Shown here: positions 1 to 6,153 of the stretch, one piece after another
Numbering within the stretch: position 1 is the stretch's first letter
Layout of the letters: the number at the start of each line of letters is the position of its first letter
Assembly: GCA_937930605.1 (NCBI GenBank)
Contig: CALHBZ010000262.1
Span: 1-9,066, forward strand
DNA length: 9,066 nt
Direction: 5' to 3'
Source of the DNA: Streptococcus oralis
GTDB lineage: Bacteria > Bacillota > Bacilli > Lactobacillales > Streptococcaceae
Notes under the pieces: model-generated
Databases searched by the model: none
The model's input: only the letters and a program-made list of their open reading frames with translations
Told to the model about the DNA's origin: nothing
Position numbers and translations under genes: made by a program

Positions 1-52
1 CTTCAGATAAGTGCTTGTATGATTGATTTGTGGTAGAATAGTTTGTGGACAT
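1..52 (-). CDS. IS30-like transposase, N-terminal fragment cut by the window edge
   Basis: Reading leftwards from an ATG at 52-50, the frame gives MSTNYSTTNQSYKHLSE and runs off the window without a stop. A Shine-Dalgarno AAGGAA lies at 65-60 with 7 nt spacing, and an extended -10 promoter lies upstream, so a real start is likely. A polar lead followed by 'YKHLSE' is how I remember IS30-family transposases beginning; in that family an 'ERgeIe' helix-turn-helix follows and the DDE catalytic domain comes later. Only 17 residues are visible, so no catalytic residue can be checked. The family assignment is from memory and is tentative. Confidence 0.5.
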   Translation of the reverse strand, partial: MSTNYSTTNQSYKHLSE

Positions 53-86
53 GTTTCTCTTCCTTTATACTGTTTTTCGCAACTCT

Positions 87-95
87 AGTATATCA
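87..95 (-). promoter_or_regulatory. Extended -10 promoter of the transposase-like gene
   Basis: The minus strand reads TGA-TATACT, an extended -10, with predicted transcription start near 80 and a leader of roughly 28 nt to the ATG at 52. No good -35 hexamer is visible at 16-18 bp, which is common for extended -10 promoters in streptococci. A perfect 10-bp palindrome, AGACATGTCT (99-108), lies directly upstream of it. Confidence 0.45.
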
Positions 96-108
96 GATAG
101 ACATGTCT

Positions 109-133
109 TTTGTGTTGCACTTCATTTTACAAC
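109..133. repeat. Candidate terminal inverted repeat of the IS30-like element
   Basis: On the minus strand this segment reads TTGTAAAATGAAGTGCAACA and continues with CAAA. It shares the general pattern TGTA...GCAACA with the IS30 terminal repeat as I remember it. The partner repeat is outside the window, so inversion cannot be verified and both ends are approximate. Confidence 0.3.
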
Positions 134-139
134 AGAGCG

Positions 140-186
140 AAAAAATTGCCCCCAAAAGGTCAAACTAAGAGGTTGACTTCTTGGGG
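140..186 (-). terminator. Intrinsic terminator of yaaA
   Basis: The arms CCCCAA (150-155) + AGGTCAA (157-163) pair with TTGACTT (173-179) + TTGGGG (181-186). There is one A/C mismatch, one G-U pair and a 9-nt loop. On the minus strand the stem is followed by GCAA and six Ts (145-140). It starts 31 bp past the yaaA stop codon and points in the right direction to end that transcript. Confidence 0.85.
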
Positions 187-217
187 ACAGCTTATATTAT
201 TTTGAATTAAAGATACT

Positions 218-946
218 TTACACTTGTTTTAAAAAGACGAGTTCTAAATCACTTGATAAATCAGGTCGGTAATCAAAACCAGCAAAATTGAGTTTGCGAG
301 CTTGTTCAACAGTTTGAACTTGCCCCTCTATCAAGGCGGTCAAAAAGGCACCACGGGCTTTTTTTGAAATGGTTGAGTGGATTTTTAACTGGCCTGCCTT
401 ATCCTCCATAAATTTGAAGGTCACCATCTTTTCTCTGATTTCCTTAGAAAATACTGTTTCAAACTCTGATGACAAGAGAGAAAATATCAAGTTCTCATCC
501 TCTAACGCCTCATCGTAAGCTGACTTCCAATGAGTCTTTAAGGTTTTACCAGCTACTTTTAATTTCATCAAAAAGTCCAAACGGTGAGGAGCCATGGGAG
601 ATAGAGCTGGAACTACGCCATACAAAGCTGATGTAATTAAAACATGATCTTCAAGATAGGTTTGTTCAGTCTCGGTTAACCCATCTCGTTTAATATGACG
701 ATACATGAGACCATCAAAAAGGTTCAGGGCTGGATAATGTTTAGCCCTGTGATCTTTTAGGGCTTGAATATGAGCGTACTCTTCTTCTGCTTTCTCAGCA
801 GATACCTTATAAAAAGTCTCTAATTCACTAGCTGAGTAGTGCGCCAGTGAGTCAAGGACTGCCTGACTTTCTTCACTCAAGGGGAGCGCTTCGATACAAG
901 GAAGGTTTGTGTTCATTTCTTTGGCTGTTGGGATTAAAATTTTCAT
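218..946 (-). CDS. yaaA: Peroxide stress protein YaaA (DUF328/UPF0246 family)
   Basis: The protein has 242 residues, close to the family's usual length. Family landmarks are visible: PTAKEM at 6-11, LFDGLMYR at 76-83, an 'ITSALYGVVPALSPMAPHR' block at 104-122, and HSTISKKARG at 190-199, followed by FAGFDY at 221-226. In E. coli, YaaA is induced by H2O2 and lowers free intracellular iron, limiting Fenton damage; the biochemical mechanism in streptococci is not established. It is a cytoplasmic protein with no signal peptide or membrane segment. It has its own promoter and a strong terminator, so it looks monocistronic. The ATG at 946 has no Shine-Dalgarno in front of it, and the predicted transcription start falls on the A of the ATG, suggesting a leaderless mRNA. 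An alternative is M11, but that would remove the conserved N-terminal PTAK motif. Confidence 0.9.
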   Translation of the reverse strand: MKILIPTAKEMNTNLPCIEALPLSEESQAVLDSLAHYSASELETFYKVSAEKAEEEYAHIQALKDHRAKHYPALNLFDGLMYRHIKRDGLTETEQTYLEDHVLITSALYGVVPALSPMAPHRLDFLMKLKVAGKTLKTHWKSAYDEALEDENLIFSLLSSEFETVFSKEIREKMVTFKFMEDKAGQLKIHSTISKKARGAFLTALIEGQVQTVEQARKLNFAGFDYRPDLSSDLELVFLKQV

Positions 947-952
947 ATTGTT

Positions 953-981
953 AGTGTAGCATATTTTTCAATCGTGACCAA
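953..981 (-). promoter_or_regulatory. yaaA promoter, placed for a leaderless transcript
   Basis: The minus strand has -35 TTGGTC (981-976), a 17-bp spacer, and -10 TACACT (958-953) preceded by TGC, which makes it an extended -10. Only six bases (AACAAT) separate the -10 from the yaaA ATG, so +1 is predicted at 946, the first base of the start codon. No purine-rich ribosome binding site lies in those six bases or just upstream. Confidence 0.65.
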
Positions 982-992
982 GAATTTCATCT

Positions 993-1022
993 GAAACCTC
1001 GGTTTATACCGAGGTTTCTTTT
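993..1022. terminator. Strong hairpin at the end of the membrane-protein gene, U-tract facing the plus strand
   Basis: A perfect 11-bp stem, GAAACCTCGGT (993-1003) with ACCGAGGTTTC (1008-1018), has a 4-nt loop and begins 3 bp past the stop codon of the minus-strand gene. The position suggests it ends that transcript. However, the run of Ts after the stem (1019-1022) is on the plus strand, whereas on the minus strand the stem is followed by AGATGAAATTC. It may protect the 3' end of the minus-strand mRNA, stop antisense transcripts on the plus strand, or terminate weakly in both directions. Confidence 0.6.
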
Positions 1023-2616
1023 ACTTGACTTTAAATGTTTTGAGGTAATTATCTTTTCCAACCTGACCTTCGAAGGATTGACCATTTTCAAGGTAAGGAA
1101 GGTCGTCTGATACTGAGGCCTTGACCTTGTAGATTTTGCCATCAACTTTAAAGAAGTAGACGGTGTCACCCTTGATGACAGCTGATTTAAGGTCTGAGAC
1201 GATTCCATTAATATTTTCTACCGTTTCATTATCCAGCTCGAGGTCATTTTTATTGGCATATTTGCTAAGGAGTTCATCTACCGTAGCTGCTACGATGACG
1301 TTTTGGTACTCCACTGCATCGACCAAAGCATACTCCTTGACCAAGCCTGCATTATCCTTCAAGCCCATGATGTAGAGCGGTTTGTCATTTAGATTGACAA
1401 GGATAGGGAAGGTAGCCTTGTAGGCTTTCTCTTGAACTGCTCCTTCTGCGGAAGCACGGGCAGATTCTTCGGTTGCTGATGCTAGATTGTACTTGGTGAT
1501 TTCTCCAGTGCGCATATTTTCAAGGATAAATCCTAGATTACTTTCGTCGGCATTTGCTGAAGTCACCCCCGTGTAGAGATAAATGTCATTTCCGATAGAA
1601 AGATAGTTATAGCCCTCTGTCGTTTGGGTAACATTTTTCTTAGAAATCAAGGCATTCCAGAAGCCGTCTTTATACTTGCCGTTGTAGTTGATTTGCTGGA
1701 TGGTTTCTTCTGCTGGATAGACACGGTCCACCCATTCTGGCACTTCATCCAAGCTGTATTCCTTGGTTTCTCCATTAGTAGCATCCAAGATAATAACAGA
1801 TGAAGGGCGAGGTACTCCTAAACCAAACTGTTTTTGATAAACGGTTGCTACATAGAAAGGATTGCCTTCATCATCCACCTCAAAAGATGGGGTTTTAAAA
1901 ATCTTGGTCGGATACTTGATTCGAAGATGACGTTTGACGTCACGGTTAAAATACTCGGAGTCCGAATACTTCATCGGTGTTCTTAAATCTACCAATTCCG
2001 CATTTCCTGTCACCATATCAACCTTGATATACTCGCCAATTCCCTTGGCTTGATTGTTGAACCATTTGATGGGATCCGCATACTCCAGAGGGGTCACCCG
2101 ATAGGGTTTGCCATCAACCGTTAGTTGCGTATAAGTATCTGCGGCTACGTACTGGGATACCTTATCCGTCAGAGAGCCAAGGTAACGGTCACCAATCTTT
2201 TCTGCAGTACTCCGATCCAAGATCGGAACCTTACTGGTATCACTCTTAGGAAAATCTTTAAAGTCTTTTTCGGTGATAGACACCACATTGGCATAGTTTT
2301 TTGCTTGAAAAAAGCTTGATGTCACTAGGCTAACCAGACCAGCAAGGGCAAAGATAAGACCTGCAGCCAGCAACAATCCTCTACTGAGTTTGGTAAAATG
2401 AAGTCCTTCTAGATTGAGCTCATTGGCAGGCTTGCCATGTCGTACATGAACCGTTTTGATGAGATTAGAATCCTTGCGGAAACTAAACAAAATTCCCATC
2501 ACCACCAGATGCCCACAGAGAAAGAAGATGAATTCCCAGCTAGTAAGATTGAAGGGAGGCAAAAAGATATACCAGGTCGTTGCAATAAAAACAAGTTCAA
2601 AGATTATACATTTCAT
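1021..2616 (-). CDS. Uncharacterised membrane-anchored protein with a large extracytoplasmic domain and PepSY-like motifs
   Basis: I do not recognise a characterised function for this 531-residue protein. Two hydrophobic helices (about 4-20 and 28-46) are followed by a positively charged loop (47-79) and a third helix (about 80-101). By the positive-inside rule this puts residues 102-531 outside the cell. The outer part carries three copies of a 'hydrophobic-D/E-x-x-T/N-G-E/N' pattern, each followed by a short beta-like run (VDMVTGNAELVDL 199-211, LDATNGETKEYSL 277-289, LENMRTGEITKYNL 365-378). PepSY-type domains look like this. A beta-rich tail (475-531) ends the protein. The start is supported by AGGAGGAA (2629-2622), 5 nt before the ATG. 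That Shine-Dalgarno overlaps the deformylase stop codon, with 11 nt from stop to start, so the two genes form an operon and are probably translationally coupled. There is no sortase motif, lipobox or catalytic signature that I can identify. Confidence 0.85.
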   Translation of the reverse strand: MKCIIFELVFIATTWYIFLPPFNLTSWEFIFFLCGHLVVMGILFSFRKDSNLIKTVHVRHGKPANELNLEGLHFTKLSRGLLLAAGLIFALAGLVSLVTSSFFQAKNYANVVSITEKDFKDFPKSDTSKVPILDRSTAEKIGDRYLGSLTDKVSQYVAADTYTQLTVDGKPYRVTPLEYADPIKWFNNQAKGIGEYIKVDMVTGNAELVDLRTPMKYSDSEYFNRDVKRHLRIKYPTKIFKTPSFEVDDEGNPFYVATVYQKQFGLGVPRPSSVIILDATNGETKEYSLDEVPEWVDRVYPAEETIQQINYNGKYKDGFWNALISKKNVTQTTEGYNYLSIGNDIYLYTGVTSANADESNLGFILENMRTGEITKYNLASATEESARASAEGAVQEKAYKATFPILVNLNDKPLYIMGLKDNAGLVKEYALVDAVEYQNVIVAATVDELLSKYANKNDLELDNETVENINGIVSDLKSAVIKGDTVYFFKVDGKIYKVKASVSDDLPYLENGQSFEGQVGKDNYLKTFKVK

Positions 2617-2627
2617 CTGAATTCCTC

Positions 2628-3038
2628 CTAAATAATCCGTCCTTCCAAATGATCCAGTTCATGCTGGCATATCTGAGCTGGAAAACCTGTAAGTGTAATG
2701 GTCTGTTCCTGCCACTTGCTATCGCGATAGGATACCGTAATCGTTTCATAACGAATCGTCGTTCGAACCCCAGTCAAAGACAAACAACCTTCCTCTGTCT
2801 CGTAAGGTCCTTTATAGGAAAGAAGAATCGGATTAAACATAACCATGGAAACTAGGCCAAGATTAAAGATAATCACGCGCTTCTGCACACCAATCATATT
2901 GGCCGCCAGACCGACACAGGTTTCGCGATTAGCCAGCAGGGTATCCTGCAAATCCTTAGCCAGATAAAGGTCTTCTTGACTTGCAGGTTTCGAGACCTGC
3001 GACAAGAATAAGACATCTCGGACAATTTTCTTTTCCAT
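2628..3038 (-). CDS. def: Short peptide deformylase paralogue (Def-like)
   Basis: Peptide deformylase removes the N-formyl group from nascent proteins using a metal held by Cys and two His. Motif 2 is intact as EEGCLSL (Cys85), and motif 3 is intact as QHELDHLEG (His126, Glu127, His130). Motif 1, usually G-hydrophobic-G-hydrophobic-AAxQ, is VGLAANMIG here (42-50), with Met48 where the active-site Gln normally sits. At 136 residues it is much shorter than the main gram-positive enzyme (about 180-200). From memory, pneumococci carry two def genes, and the longer one is the essential enzyme and drug target. This one is therefore a paralogue of unproven activity. The ATG at 3038 follows AAGGAG (3053-3048) with 9 nt spacing. 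It is the first gene of an operon with the downstream membrane protein. Confidence 0.88.
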   Translation of the reverse strand: MEKKIVRDVLFLSQVSKPASQEDLYLAKDLQDTLLANRETCVGLAANMIGVQKRVIIFNLGLVSMVMFNPILLSYKGPYETEEGCLSLTGVRTTIRYETITVSYRDSKWQEQTITLTGFPAQICQHELDHLEGRII

Positions 3039-3066
3039 TCTCTTACACTCCTTACAACTTCACTTT

Positions 3067-3075
3067 ATTATAACA
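3067..3075 (-). promoter_or_regulatory. Extended -10 promoter of the deformylase-membrane protein operon
   Basis: The minus strand reads TGT-TATAAT, a perfect extended -10, with +1 predicted near 3060 and a leader of about 22 nt containing AAGGAG. The -35 region is poor. It lies just beyond the terminator of the upstream ATPase gene, so the operon is expected to be transcribed independently. Confidence 0.7.
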
Positions 3076-3112
3076 CAAAAGGAGGTAACTTCTAGTCCTT
3101 TCCCTCAAATGC

Positions 3113-3138
3113 AAAAAAAGCCATCCGAAGATGACTTT
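3113..3138 (-). terminator. Intrinsic terminator of the P-type ATPase gene
   Basis: On the minus strand AAGTCATC pairs with GATGGCTT (one U-G pair) around a TTCG tetraloop (3129-3126), followed by a run of Ts down to 3113. It begins 5 bp after the ATPase stop codon. The complementary strand also ends in a T-rich run after the stem, so it may work in both directions. Confidence 0.88.
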
Positions 3139-3142
3139 CTTT

Positions 3143-5839
3143 TTAAATCGCGTTCTTATCAAGACCAAGTTTACGTTGAACAAACTTAACGATTTCTACG
3201 ATAAGTATCATTGAGAAGCTTCCAGCTAGAACAATAGCCCATTGCGATAAGTCTAGTTTGGTTACGTGGAAGATACCTTCAAGTGGTTCTACGACGATTG
3301 TTGCCATGAGAAGAATGAAGGACACCAAGATTGACCAGTTGAAGGTCTTAGACTTGAATGGTCCAACTGTCAAGATGGATTGGTAAACAGACTTAACGTT
3401 GTAGGCATGGAAGAGCTGGATCAAACCGAGTGTTGCAAAGGCCATTGTGAGGGCATCTGCGTGAATGGCTTGGTTGTCTCCTACATGGACTGGGTAGGCA
3501 AGAGCAAGACCATAGACGGTCAAGACGATTGCCCCTTGGAGTACACCTTGATAGATGATCGAACTCATGACTCCACCTGAGAAGAAGCTTGACTTACGTC
3601 CACGTGGTTTGTGGGTCATAACACCTGGCTCAGCAGGTTCAACACCAAGAGCGATAGCTGGGAAGGTATCGGTCACCAAGTTGATCCACAAGAGATGAAC
3701 TGGCTGTAGAACATCCCAACCAAACAAGGTTGATAGGAAGATGGTCAAAACTTCAGCCGTATTGGCAGAAAGAAGATATTGAATAGTCTTTTGAATGTTT
3801 GAGAAGACCTTACGTCCTTCTTCAACTGCGACGATGATGGTCGCAAAGTTATCATCCGCAAGAATCATGTCAGATGCACCCTTAGAAACCTCTGTACCAG
3901 TGATTCCCATACCGATACCGATATCGGCTGTTTTCAGAGCTGGTGCATCATTAACACCGTCGCCTGTCATGGCAACGACCTTACCTTGGTTTTGCCAAGC
4001 TTTCACGATACGAACCTTGTGTTCTGGTGATACACGCGCGTAAACAGAGTATTGACCAACTACTTTTTCAAATTCTTCATCAGAAAGTTCGTTGAGCTCT
4101 GCACCTGTCAATACATGGTCTTCCGAGTCATTTTCATCGATGATTCCCAAACGTTTAGCAATGGCTTCTGCTGTGTCTTGGTGGTCACCCGTGATCATGA
4201 TTGGACGAATTCCTGCTTCCTTAGCGACACGAACCGCATCTGCTGCTTCAGCACGCTCAGGGTCAATCATCCCAATCAATCCAGTAAAGATCAAGTTGTT
4301 TTCCAGTTCTTCAGAAGTGAGGTTTTCTGGAATGCTATCAATAATCTTGTAGGCACCAGCCAAGACACGCAGTGCTTGATGAGCCATTTCAGAGTTGTTT
4401 GTATGGATGAGGTTTGTAACCTTCTCGTCAATCGGAGCGACATCGCCAGCTTTATCACGAGCAACACAACGTTTCAAAAGTTGATCTGGAGCCCCTTTGA
4501 CTGCCACGAGGAATTTGCCATTTGGCAATGGGTGAACTGTCGACATGAGTTTACGATCTGAGTCAAACGGCAATTCAGCGACACGAGGATATTGCTCTAA
4601 AAATCCTTTAACATCATAACCCTTGTCCAAGGCATACTGGATGAAGGCTGTTTCCGTTGGATCCCCAATTAGATTTCCTTCTGCATCAATCTTAGTATCA
4701 TTCGCTAAAACAACAGAACGAAGAAGAGGCATGTCCAAGCCGAGTTCAATGTTATCAGCAGAGTCATGTAAGACTGCATCATAGAAGACTTTTTCGACGG
4801 TCATCTTGTTCATAGTAAGTGTACCAGTCTTATCAGAAGCGATGATTTCAGTTGAACCAAGCGTTTCAACTGCTGGCAACTTACGAACAATAGAGTTTCG
4901 TTTAGCCAAAACTTGAGTACCAAGGGCAAGAACGATGGTCACGATAGCAGGAAGTCCTTCTGGGATGGCTGCAACAGAAAGTGCAACAGAGGTCATCAAC
5001 TCACCAAGTGGATCTTTTCCTTGAATAAAGACTCCAACTACAAAAGTAACAAGGGCAATGACCAAAATTGCATAGGTCAAGACCTTAGAAAGGTTGTTCA
5101 AGTTTTGTTTGAGTGGTGTATCCGTCTCATCCGCATCTTGGAGCATGCCAGCGATATGACCCACTTCAGTGTACATACCTGTATTGACAACAACACCAAG
5201 ACCACGACCATAAGTCACGTTTGAGTTTTGGAAGGCCATATTGACACGGTCACCGATACCAGCATCTGCAGAGAGCTCAACGGTCAAGTCTTTTTCGACT
5301 GGAACAGACTCACCTGTTAGGGCTGCTTCTTCGATTTTAAGAGAATTGGCTTCTAGCAAACGTAGGTCCGCTGGTACCACATCACCTGCTTCAAGAGCAA
5401 CGATATCACCTGGTACTAATTCTTTTGAATCAATCTCAGCCATGTGCCCATCACGGATAACGCGAGCAGCTGGACTAGACATCGACTTGAGAGCTTCGAT
5501 GGCTTCTTCTGCTTTTCCTTCTTGGTAAACACCAAAGGCTGCGTTGATGATAACAACGGCTAGAATAATGATGGCATCTGCAATATCTTCCCCACCAGAA
5601 GTTATGACAGACAAGATGGCTGCAGCCACCAAAATAATAATCATCAAATCCTTAAACTGTTCGATGAATTTAACCAAGAGAGATTTTTTCTCACCCTCTT
5701 CGAGTTCATTACGTCCATATTCAGCTAGGCGTTTCTGTGCTTCGCTTGACGAAAGGCCTTGCTCAGTTGCTTCAACTGACTTCAAGACCTCTTCAGGACT
5801 CTGAGTATAAAACGCTTGGCGTTTTTGTTCTTTTGACAT
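3143..5839 (-). CDS. mgtA: P2A-type cation-transporting ATPase (Mn2+/Ca2+ exporter, PacL/CaxP/MgtA type)
   Basis: This 898-residue pump has every catalytic landmark of a SERCA-like P-type ATPase. These are TGES (175-178, actuator), the phosphorylated Asp336 in DKTGTLT, KGAP (448-451, nucleotide pocket), TGD (550-552) and MTGDGVNDAP (624-633). Ion-site residues match the calcium pump pattern: PEGLP in M4 (Glu294), NTAE in M5 (Asn693, Glu696) and NLVTD in M6 (Asn720, Asp724). About ten membrane helices are visible. The pneumococcal orthologue was first called a Ca2+ exporter (CaxP) and later a Mn2+ exporter (MgtA). Here the manganese riboswitch in the leader supports a Mn2+ role. The start is set at 5839, not at an upstream in-frame ATG (5866), because AAGGAGGA (5852-5845) sits 5 nt before it. 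The gene is monocistronic with its own terminator. Confidence 0.93.
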   Translation of the reverse strand: MSKEQKRQAFYTQSPEEVLKSVEATEQGLSSSEAQKRLAEYGRNELEEGEKKSLLVKFIEQFKDLMIIILVAAAILSVITSGGEDIADAIIILAVVIINAAFGVYQEGKAEEAIEALKSMSSPAARVIRDGHMAEIDSKELVPGDIVALEAGDVVPADLRLLEANSLKIEEAALTGESVPVEKDLTVELSADAGIGDRVNMAFQNSNVTYGRGLGVVVNTGMYTEVGHIAGMLQDADETDTPLKQNLNNLSKVLTYAILVIALVTFVVGVFIQGKDPLGELMTSVALSVAAIPEGLPAIVTIVLALGTQVLAKRNSIVRKLPAVETLGSTEIIASDKTGTLTMNKMTVEKVFYDAVLHDSADNIELGLDMPLLRSVVLANDTKIDAEGNLIGDPTETAFIQYALDKGYDVKGFLEQYPRVAELPFDSDRKLMSTVHPLPNGKFLVAVKGAPDQLLKRCVARDKAGDVAPIDEKVTNLIHTNNSEMAHQALRVLAGAYKIIDSIPENLTSEELENNLIFTGLIGMIDPERAEAADAVRVAKEAGIRPIMITGDHQDTAEAIAKRLGIIDENDSEDHVLTGAELNELSDEEFEKVVGQYSVYARVSPEHKVRIVKAWQNQGKVVAMTGDGVNDAPALKTADIGIGMGITGTEVSKGASDMILADDNFATIIVAVEEGRKVFSNIQKTIQYLLSANTAEVLTIFLSTLFGWDVLQPVHLLWINLVTDTFPAIALGVEPAEPGVMTHKPRGRKSSFFSGGVMSSIIYQGVLQGAIVLTVYGLALAYPVHVGDNQAIHADALTMAFATLGLIQLFHAYNVKSVYQSILTVGPFKSKTFNWSILVSFILLMATIVVEPLEGIFHVTKLDLSQWAIVLAGSFSMILIVEIVKFVQRKLGLDKNAI

Positions 5840-5900
5840 GTGTCTCCTCCTTGACATTGTGTGCAAAACAGACTCTCTTTCTGTCCTATCTTTTCACGAC

Positions 5901-5935
5901 AAACAAAAAGAGACCTGTTAATCATAACAAGTCTC
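5901..5935 (-). terminator. Riboswitch-controlled terminator in the ATPase leader
   Basis: On the minus strand GAGACTTGTTA (5935-5925) pairs with TAACAGGTCTC (5920-5910) around a 4-nt loop and is followed by TTTTTGTTT (5909-5901). The 5' arm includes the GAGA and CTTG segments that also complete the aptamer's P1 region, so the two structures cannot form together. Metal-bound aptamer should therefore prevent termination and allow ATPase expression. Confidence 0.88.
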
Positions 5936-6024
5936 GCTGTTTAAGATAGTGCCGGAAAACATACTTTTCAGTATACAATTCGGAATGACGACACTATCAC
6001 AGGTTTCTGCCAGCTACTCCCTTG
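5928..6024 (-). promoter_or_regulatory. yybP-ykoY manganese riboswitch aptamer
   Basis: The minus strand carries the conserved elements of this family in order. These are CAAG+GGAGTAGC (6024-6013), a long helix GATAGTG/CACTATC enclosing GTGTCGTCATTCCG and CCGGCAC, an inner hairpin ATACT-GAAA-AGTAT, and finally GCGAGA+CTTG (down to 5928). CAAG and CTTG form P1, bringing the two metal-binding loops together. This family is known to sense Mn2+. The terminator directly behind it shares the 3' strand of P1, which predicts an ON switch under manganese excess. The transcript is predicted to start at 6027, only 3 nt before P1. Confidence 0.93.
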
Positions 6025-6033
6025 AGTAGTACT

Positions 6034-6061
6034 ATTATATCAAAATTTGAAAAGTTTTCAA
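6034..6061 (-). promoter_or_regulatory. Promoter of the riboswitch leader and ATPase gene
   Basis: The minus strand has -35 TTGAAA (6061-6056), a 16-bp spacer and -10 TATAAT (6039-6034) preceded by TGA (extended -10). This near-consensus promoter predicts +1 at 6027 and a 188-nt leader, consistent with control by transcription attenuation and not by initiation. Confidence 0.82.
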
Positions 6062-6091
6062 GGGTTTAAATCCGATGAAACAAGACTAAAT

Positions 6092-6120
6092 TTGAATTTT
6101 CCTTTGAAAACCAGTATAAT
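6092..6120 (+). promoter_or_regulatory. mntE promoter
   Basis: The plus strand has -35 TTGAAT (6092-6097), a 17-bp spacer and -10 TATAAT (6115-6120). +1 is predicted near 6127, giving a leader of about 27 nt with AAAGGA (6142-6147) 6 nt before the ATG. The leader is too short for a riboswitch. The -35 boxes of the two divergent promoters are 30 bp apart. Confidence 0.82.
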
Positions 6121-6153
6121 GGTAGAATACAAAATGACTAGAAAGGAAGCCCG

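Larger units (their letters stand above)
1..133 (-). mobile_element. 5' edge of a probable IS30-family insertion sequence (partial)
   Basis: The start of a transposase-like reading frame at 52 (minus strand) lies about 80 bp inside a segment whose outer edge, near 109-133, resembles an IS30-type terminal inverted repeat. Everything lies just beyond the yaaA terminator, a tolerant place for an insertion. The rest of the element, the other inverted repeat and any target duplication are outside the window, so the outer boundary is approximate. The family call rests on the first 17 residues of the encoded protein and on the general shape (short leader, gene starting close to the end). It could instead be an ordinary small gene. 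Confidence 0.45.

Noticed and set aside
140..186. The long hairpin after yaaA as a BOX/RUP-type pneumococcal repeat
   Set aside because: It is short, directly followed by a minus-strand T-run and sits where a terminator is expected. I do not recognise repeat-family sequence in it.
987..1208. Minus-strand frame of 73 codons spanning the hairpin after the membrane-protein gene
   Set aside because: It overlaps the 3' end of the membrane-protein gene in another frame and runs through a terminator-like hairpin. The composition is unlike a protein.
4052..4561. Plus-strand open frame of 169 codons inside the ATPase gene
   Set aside because: It is antisense to the nucleotide-binding domain of a well-supported gene, has no recognisable domain and no promoter or ribosome binding site that I can see. 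The other plus-strand frames in 3380-5804 are rejected for the same reason.
2628..5839. A single operon joining the ATPase to the deformylase
   Set aside because: A strong intrinsic terminator (3113-3138) and a good extended -10 promoter (3067-3075) lie between them.
5840..5866. Upstream in-frame ATG at 5866 as the start of the P-type ATPase (nine extra residues)
   Set aside because: The strong AAGGAGGA (5852-5845) lies inside that extension, 5 nt before the ATG at 5839. The upstream ATG has no Shine-Dalgarno, and the family starts at MSKEQKR.
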